64,000 bases of DNA from Nectonema munidae (Eukaryota > Nematomorpha > Nectonematoida > Nectonematidae). The number at the start of each line of letters is the position of its first letter. Position 1 is the first letter of the stretch. The notes below the pieces were generated by a model that was not told where the DNA came from, ran no database searches, and was given only the letters and a program-made list of their open reading frames with translations. Of this stretch, positions 58,390 through 64,000 are shown piece after piece. The DNA is taken from positions 219,501 to 283,500 of the forward strand of contig JAUIRK010000860.1 of assembly GCA_030549495.1 (NCBI GenBank), in the 5' to 3' direction. Made by a program: the position numbers and the translations under genes.

Positions 58390-58439
58390 AAATAAGCACA
58401 GTTTTCACGAATATCAACAAAAAAATATTTAATTTGAAA

Positions 58440-59240
58440 ATTTTACTATAGAGAGGACTTCTGTGTTTGAAATACCCTTTGTTCCATCTCAATTAATTAT
58501 GTAATATTTCGTAACAGCAGAAGCCAAGTTTTTAGCACTTTTTCTCAAGACGGTTTCCTTGAATATGTTTATGAATTCGTTTTGTGAGGTTGGGGATGAT
58601 AATGACAATTTTTCGGAATAAATTTTACTATATAAAAAGGAACATATCTCTTTAAGATGTTTGTCTTTTTCCATGATGAAAGTCATTAAATTCAAAAAAA
58701 AAGCCCACTTGATTTTTCATAGCAATATTTCAAAATATCCGTATTCTTTTTATCACCGTGTAATATCAAATAATTTATTACCAAAAACTTTATTACTTCA
58801 AATATTGAACTTATATAATACTTTAAAATAAAAACATCTATGTTAGGAAAAAAGAAGTTATCAAAATGTATTCGTTATTTTCAACGATAGCAGAGTTGAA
58901 ATACGTTTTTCTCCAGATATACAATTCTGATAATTTTGCTAAGATATAAGTGATTCCATATGGGAAGCACTTTTTTCGTGCTTATCAAATCCTAGATTAG
59001 AACAAAGAGCCTTTGTTAGAGAAATGTCGACAAGCAAAACAGAAAGCTGCTTGTTCTACCACTGAATATCCAAGACAATGGCAAATTTTTTACCAAAAAC
59101 TTTTAAATTTTCTTTTTTTTATCAAACTTTTAATACAGGAAGGCTGATGTGGTCCTTGATCTTTCAAACCCAAATCATCTAATGATTCCACGACACTGTT
59201 TCCCTCGTTTGCAGTGTATAAATCAAGTCAAAAATACAGA
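58440..59240 (-). pseudogene. hAT transposase fragment, ZMYM1-like (TTF zinc finger)
   Basis: From 5' to 3' on the minus strand: D-D-L-G-L-K-D-Q-G-P-H-Q-P, then KRKFKSFW, GYSVVEQAAFCFACRHFSNK (TTF finger Cys pair), GFDKHEKSASHMESLIS and ISGEKRISTLLS. The open frame 58695-58489 continues with SPTSQNEFINIFKETVL and ends in ISNTEVLSI in another frame, just before the core Asp region of this family. About five breaks. The C-terminal half is missing. It begins just right of Element A copy 2. Confidence 0.72.
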
Positions 59241-60448
59241 AAACTGTTACTGAGTCATTAGGAATGTTTTTATTAGCTTCGCTAGTTATGTTTTCTTTTT
59301 GGAAATAAAATGAAATTTTTTCTTTGCTTTGAAGCCAGTAAAAAGCTAAAAGGCGGAAAGTTATAAAAGAAGACTTTTCAATAAATTTGAGACTCGATTA
59401 AAATGTTCATAACCTAAAGAGATGCTCATAAATAAAAATTCAATATGAACACACACAACTGGTTTCAAGTGTCTTCTATTCAAATTTTCATTTGAAAAAT
59501 AATATAAATCCCATTATAATCTATTGTTTCAATAAGTTTAATCTTGTTTTTTTTCAATCAAAAAAACTCAAATTCGTTTTTGAAATTAAAATTTCTAATA
59601 ATTTTGATTAACTTTCCCAATAATATGGTTTTTTAACTGAAATATATCACTTTCAAATGAATAAACTGAAGAAAGTAAAATAAAATTTTTAAAAGTTCAA
59701 ATACTTTCAACATATTGATTGATTTCTAAATAACCAATATATGCATGTAATTTTTTGATAAGAAACGGAAGAATGTATTCAAGTTTTGTTTGGAACAAAG
59801 TTTGATTGTCCTGTAGTTAAGATGTTTGTCATTCATTAAACTTCAGAAGTTTTGCTTTTAAAAAATTTTGACATGAAATTATCGTTTAAGAATTGATAAA
59901 AGTTCACACAAATTAAATATAAAGTATTCATCTAGATAATGACATAGTCAAAGAGTATTCAAAAATATTAATAAAAATCAACAAGGTCAAAATTAAAGAA
60001 GGTCGAAATTAAAACACGTCCAGAGATCAAAACTTTCGAAGATAGCAAATGGGTTTAAAGATTTATTTCCATTTATGTTAACAAATATATATTAATAGAA
60101 AGTCTATTTTCATTTCTAAAATATGAATTAATATAAAGAATATTCCTAAATCATTCTGATTTTCAAACCTTTCGGTTTCGGCCGTTTTGGTTTTTGGAAG
60201 TTTTGAGGCGCCAATAAAAATAAGTCATTTAAATCTTGTTATGCCCTCTTCAATTAAATACTGATTTAAATACACAAATTCTAATTGATAAATTTGATGT
60301 TTATGAATTATATGTTAAAAGATAAACTTCATGTAGTGTCTCATAAACTACAATTGTTAGAACTTCAAATGAAAGACTCACATTGTCAATCTGTGAAAAA
60401 ATGCAAACGAAGGTAATGCAGATATCAAGGGGCTATTATTATAAAATC
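59241..60448. other. AT-rich intergenic DNA
   Basis: Nothing supported. Confidence 0.5.
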
Positions 60449-60694
60449 TCACAAACGCTTATATACGTTAAAAATATTTGTTTCAATAGAAGAGATGAAT
60501 TGGAGAGTGGCTATCGATATGTCAATCAGTAATGAAAATATGATAGACAGACATTGAAGCAAGCAGACTGTTTTTACTTCTTCAGTCTCTATTATTATGT
60601 CTAGCAAGAGAAATATAACTTGAAGAGCAGGAGTTAAATCTAAGCATAAACACTCATTGAATAGCATACATACCATATGAAGACGCACATTCAA
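60449..60694 (-). CDS. Unrecognised hydrophobic open frame, possible exon
   Basis: 81 codons with two strongly hydrophobic stretches (about residues 20-38 and 43-68) and a composition less Lys/Asn-biased than random frames nearby. L-T-P-A-L-Q-V-I-F-L-L-L faintly recalls XK-related membrane proteins, but I cannot support that. No convincing splice sites were found. It could be a chance frame. Confidence 0.2.
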   Translation of the reverse strand: MNVRLHMVCMLFNECLCLDLTPALQVIFLLLDIIIETEEVKTVCLLQCLSIIFSLLIDISIATLQFISSIETNIFNVYKRL

Positions 60695-61365
60695 ATTGGT
60701 TCCAGAAACACGCCTTTAGCTAGTGTTACTCTCAATTTGGTGAATATCTCTACAGATGCTAAATTTAATTATAGAAGCTGTGGAGAAAATATACTTTTCA
60801 TGTCAAACAAAAAAATTTCTGGGGGCGGGGCAAAATAAATTCCAAGGAGGCTTTGCCCCCCCCCCCCCTATCGACGGGCCTGCTTGTCAGTAAATTAGCT
60901 TTCACAAATCATTTAAAGCGCAACCCTTTTTCTAATTATTTAAGAATAAACTTATCTATACATAGCAATTCGAATATGCTTATTTTGATTCTCAAAATAT
61001 TTTTGCGACTCTAGATTTAAATTGCTGTTACTGTTTAACGTTAGTTAATTTGTCGTCAGATAGTTTTGTTATTATTCTTGAACAATTTTCGTCCCATTTA
61101 GCAAATTGACCTTTCTCTATTTCACCATGAAGATATTTTTTGCCAATATATACACTTCTAATTAATACTTCAATGCGGTTTAAATAGTTATGTATTTAGT
61201 TAATTCGTAACTACATTGATCTTTATATATTTAAGCCCAAAATATAAAATAATTTTCTACTCAAAACTATCTAAGATCATCTTCGATAAAAATTCATAAA
61301 ATTTAAATTTATAAATTTTTATTTCTCATGAAAATTTTCATTATAATATATTAAATGATAAATAA
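60695..61365. other. Intergenic DNA with a C-tract MITE fragment
   Basis: 60820-60888 holds GGGGGCGGGGCAAAATAAAT, a C13 run (60856-60868) and CGACGGGCCTGCTTGTC. It looks like one end of a MITE. Nothing else was seen. Confidence 0.4.
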
Positions 61366-62222
61366 CACTGTAACAAATTTGAGTTTCAAAAAAAGTACAA
61401 ACTAAATAAACCTTTTTAATAGATAAAAAACAACATTGGATTCAAATTTGACTTTCATTTTTCTATATTTGGAATCGTTTTTTTATACTGAGATTTTTTC
61501 TTGGTAGATACTAGTAAACGTTATATATTGAAAATAGATTTATTTTTTAAAATAAAAAAATTAAATAATTTTATCTTCTTTTATTAGACTCCAACAGTAC
61601 TCTGCTAACATCCCAGGGCTCCACTTTCCTTTAAATCGTCTTTCCATCACCGTAATGTCTTGGTGAAATCTTTCACGATGTTCATCATTTACCTTACCAA
61701 TGTTTTTTTTTCAAAAAAATGCAAGTGAGAGTGAAGCATATGAATTTTAAGAGACATATTACAACCAATAGCATGATAGTGCTTTAGCATGTCATCAACA
61801 ACTTGAACATAATTTTCTATGCGATTTTTCCGCAAAAAGTATTGCATACTTTCTTGAAAGACTCAAAAGCAAATTTTTTTTCAAGATGTTCAAAAAAAAT
61901 TTCATCAACCAAAATTTTTCTGATTTGAGGACCTACAAAGATGCCTTCTTTGATTTTAACTTGACTCAGAGATGGGAATTTTTTGTCAAGTATTCAAATG
62001 CAGAAGATTGCTTTTTCAATGCTTTGACAAACTGCTTGAACAAACCAAGTTTAATATGCAAGCAAGGAAGAACTATTCTCTCCTTTTTGACAAGAGGCTG
62101 ACAGAAATAATATTTACAATATTATTTTTTCCTATTTCTACTTCGTCGGTATGGCCAATCCTTGCCTACATAATGTTCTTTTCTATCCCTAGAATTCCAC
62201 AAGCATATAAAGCAACAAAATT
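61366..62222 (-). mobile_element. CACTG-ended transposon, 3' part of a diverged copy
   Basis: It starts ATAACACTGTAACAAATTTGAG, like the copy at 30103. The minus strand holds the C-terminal part of the gene (EGIF-V-G-P-Q-I-R block near 61920). Sequence identity to the copy on its right is moderate, so it is a distinct subfamily. It stops abruptly at about 62222. Confidence 0.7.
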
Positions 62223-64000
62223 TTTGCTAACATGCCAGGTTTCCATTTTCCTTTGAATCGTCGCTCCATCAGGGAAATATCCTAATGTAATATCTCGCCA
62301 TGTTCATCACTCACATCACCAATATTTTTCGCAAAAAAATCCAAATAAGAGTGGAGAACATTAACTTTTAGAGACATGTTACATCCAATTATCATGATAA
62401 TGACTCAGCAGATCATTCAGAACTTGCACAAGTCTTCTGAACGATGGTTCCCCGTAAGTTATTACAAACTTCCGTGAATAACTTAAAGGCAAGCTTCTCT
62501 TCATTTCATCAAGTACAATTTTTCGAATTTGGAGACCTATGAAGATACCTTCTTTAATTTTATCTTGACTCAGGGAAGAGAACTTCTCTGCAAAATATGC
62601 AAATGCGAAGGATTCCTTGCCCAAGTCTTTAACAAATTGATTAAACAAATCAAGTTTTTATATGCAAGGTGGTAAAAGAATTCTATCACTTTTCACAAGT
62701 GGTTTGCGCATGATGTTGTGTTTTCCTTGCTCGATTTCATTTCGGATCGGCCAATCCTTGCGAACATAATGTTCAGTTCTGACTCTGGAATTTCATAAGC
62801 ACAAGAAACAGCAAAATTTAGTATAGCCAAGTTCAAGGCCAGTAAGCATGGCAATAACCTTGAAATCTACACAAATATGCCAATTATGGTCATCATATGG
62901 TATGCGTTAGAATTGCTTTCAGATTTGCATATCATTCGGCTGTGCTATGGGGACAGAATACAGAGTGTAAACATTGTGTAGTAGAACAGCTTTGATGCCA
63001 TCCTTGGATTCATCTATGAAAAGTGACCAGTTGGTGTTATCATATGGTATTTCCAGTTGCTCAAAAAGTTCAGTGAATTACAAAAGCATAAGACATCTTT
63101 CACGGTGAATAATGCAAACAGAACCTCTGAACGTTTTCTGTAGTGTTATCTTCACTACGTTCTTGAAACCCTATGCAAGAAACACACTTTTGTATTTGGT
63201 TAAATAAAGATCTCTGCACAAGTCATCCCCTTGAGAAAATGGTATTGGTTTATTCTCGCTTTCTGGATGATTCGGCTCCACATATTCACCAGTAGAATGT
63301 TCATCTGCAGTGCTGGAACTCAGCATTCCTTGATCTGGAGGTTTGGGCACAGTTAAATTTTTTAAATGCTCTACTGGGAGCATTACTGATTGCAAATTTG
63401 GGCAAACAATGTGTTTCTTTTTCTTTGCTGTAGTGCAGCCTGTAAAGTCTTGCTGACAAAAATAGCAATCATTAGTGCTCTTTCTGCTCACAACAAATCA
63501 TTGGCACACCAAACTTCAGTGAACATTTTTCCTGCATACCAGGCACTCAATGTCTGCACACCTGCAAAACAACAAACTTGAGGAGCTCATGACTTATCCT
63601 GGTCTCCCAAGTCACAATCGAAATACGCCTTGTACATTTTCTTTGTGTGGGTGTAATACTGCGCTTTTCTTTAACAAAAGTTAATGCCTTACACATGTAA
63701 CAGAATCTGTTTGGATCATTTTTGCGCTGTGCTATTCATCATATCACATTGTAGGTGTTACTAAGATTGATCACTAGCCCTGGAATAGAAAACCATTTTA
63801 CAATGCGGTAGAGAATTTTATTTAATAATAATGACAAAAAGAGTATACACTGACACTTCTGCAAAAACCATGCCTAATTGAACAAAAAGAAGGCAAGAAA
63901 TGGATTTCCCATCTCATTTTGCACATAAAAATGGTCATAGATCTCGTGTACTTTTTTGAGTGTATTCAGAAAAAAAATTGAAATATTGTTGTAAAATGTT
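62223..64000 (-). mobile_element. CACTG-family transposon, second copy joined in tandem, runs off the window
   Basis: It begins in the middle of the C-terminal coding block and continues through KEGIFIGLQIRKIVLDE (62379-62648), then to the zinc-finger exons (63171-63730). It is close at the nucleotide level to 30320-34885 and lacks the hAT found there. Its outer end lies beyond 64000. Confidence 0.75.
63171..63730 (-). pseudogene. Zinc-finger N-terminal exons of the CACTG-family gene
   Basis: At 63730-63590: R-F-C-Y-M-C-K-A-L-T-F and YFDCDLGDQDKS, matching SFCYICGCVTF and LGDQDKT of the copy at 19996. At 63491-63171: M-S-R-K-S-T-N-D-C-Y-F-C-Q-Q-D-F-T-G-C, then HIVCPNLQSVMLPVEHLK and an acidic linker. 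Stops occur between the two blocks. Confidence 0.65.

Overview
This is a strongly AT-rich (by eye about 70% A+T) metazoan nuclear window. Three host genes, all on the minus strand, sit in a landscape made mostly of transposon debris. The density and mix of DNA transposons, a spliceosomal gene with AT-rich introns, and the divergence of the host proteins fit a small arthropod. A parasitic copepod (sea louse type) is my best guess, but that is inference; nothing here fixes the species.

Host genes. (1) 12613-15870: an uninterrupted 1085-codon BLTP3/UHRF1BP1-type bridge-like lipid transfer protein with an N-terminal chorein motif. (2) 25371-26321: a single-exon EME1, the non-catalytic partner of MUS81, carrying the nuclease-like fold and the C-terminal helix-hairpin-helix region but no long N-terminus. 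(3) 40575-49485: neuroguidin (NGDN), which I assembled from five phase-0 exons (343 codons). Its introns 1 and 2 hold an hAT MITE, a giant inverted repeat, a 28-bp minisatellite and a 3-kb transposon.

Mobile DNA. 1567-about 10345 is a three-level nest. A decayed ZBED5-like hAT was split inside its transposase by a TA-flanked element (Element A) built from inverted arrays of about 150-bp repeats. That array was then hit by a TAGGGTG-ended element with an 8-bp target duplication and a nearly open transposase. A relative of the youngest element lies in NGDN intron 2. A second family, with CACTG ends, zinc-finger N-termini and probable 3-bp TAA duplications, occurs at 19825-21883, 30103-about 34890 and 61366-64000. 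One copy was split by a GTF2IRD2-like hAT, and another is a chimera. There are also a Tigger/pogo element (53245-55287), a ZMYM1-like hAT fragment (58440-59240), LINE remains (35200-37640 and about 56925-57450), three TTAA-flanked MITEs, several other MITEs, and a 566-bp element with an internal triplicated 106-bp unit (28642-29207).

The best candidate for something under-described is Element A: a terminal-inverted-repeat element whose body is two divergent satellite arrays in opposite orientation, with a second truncated copy at 57690-58389. No rRNA, tRNA, CRISPR or bacterial-type operon was seen.
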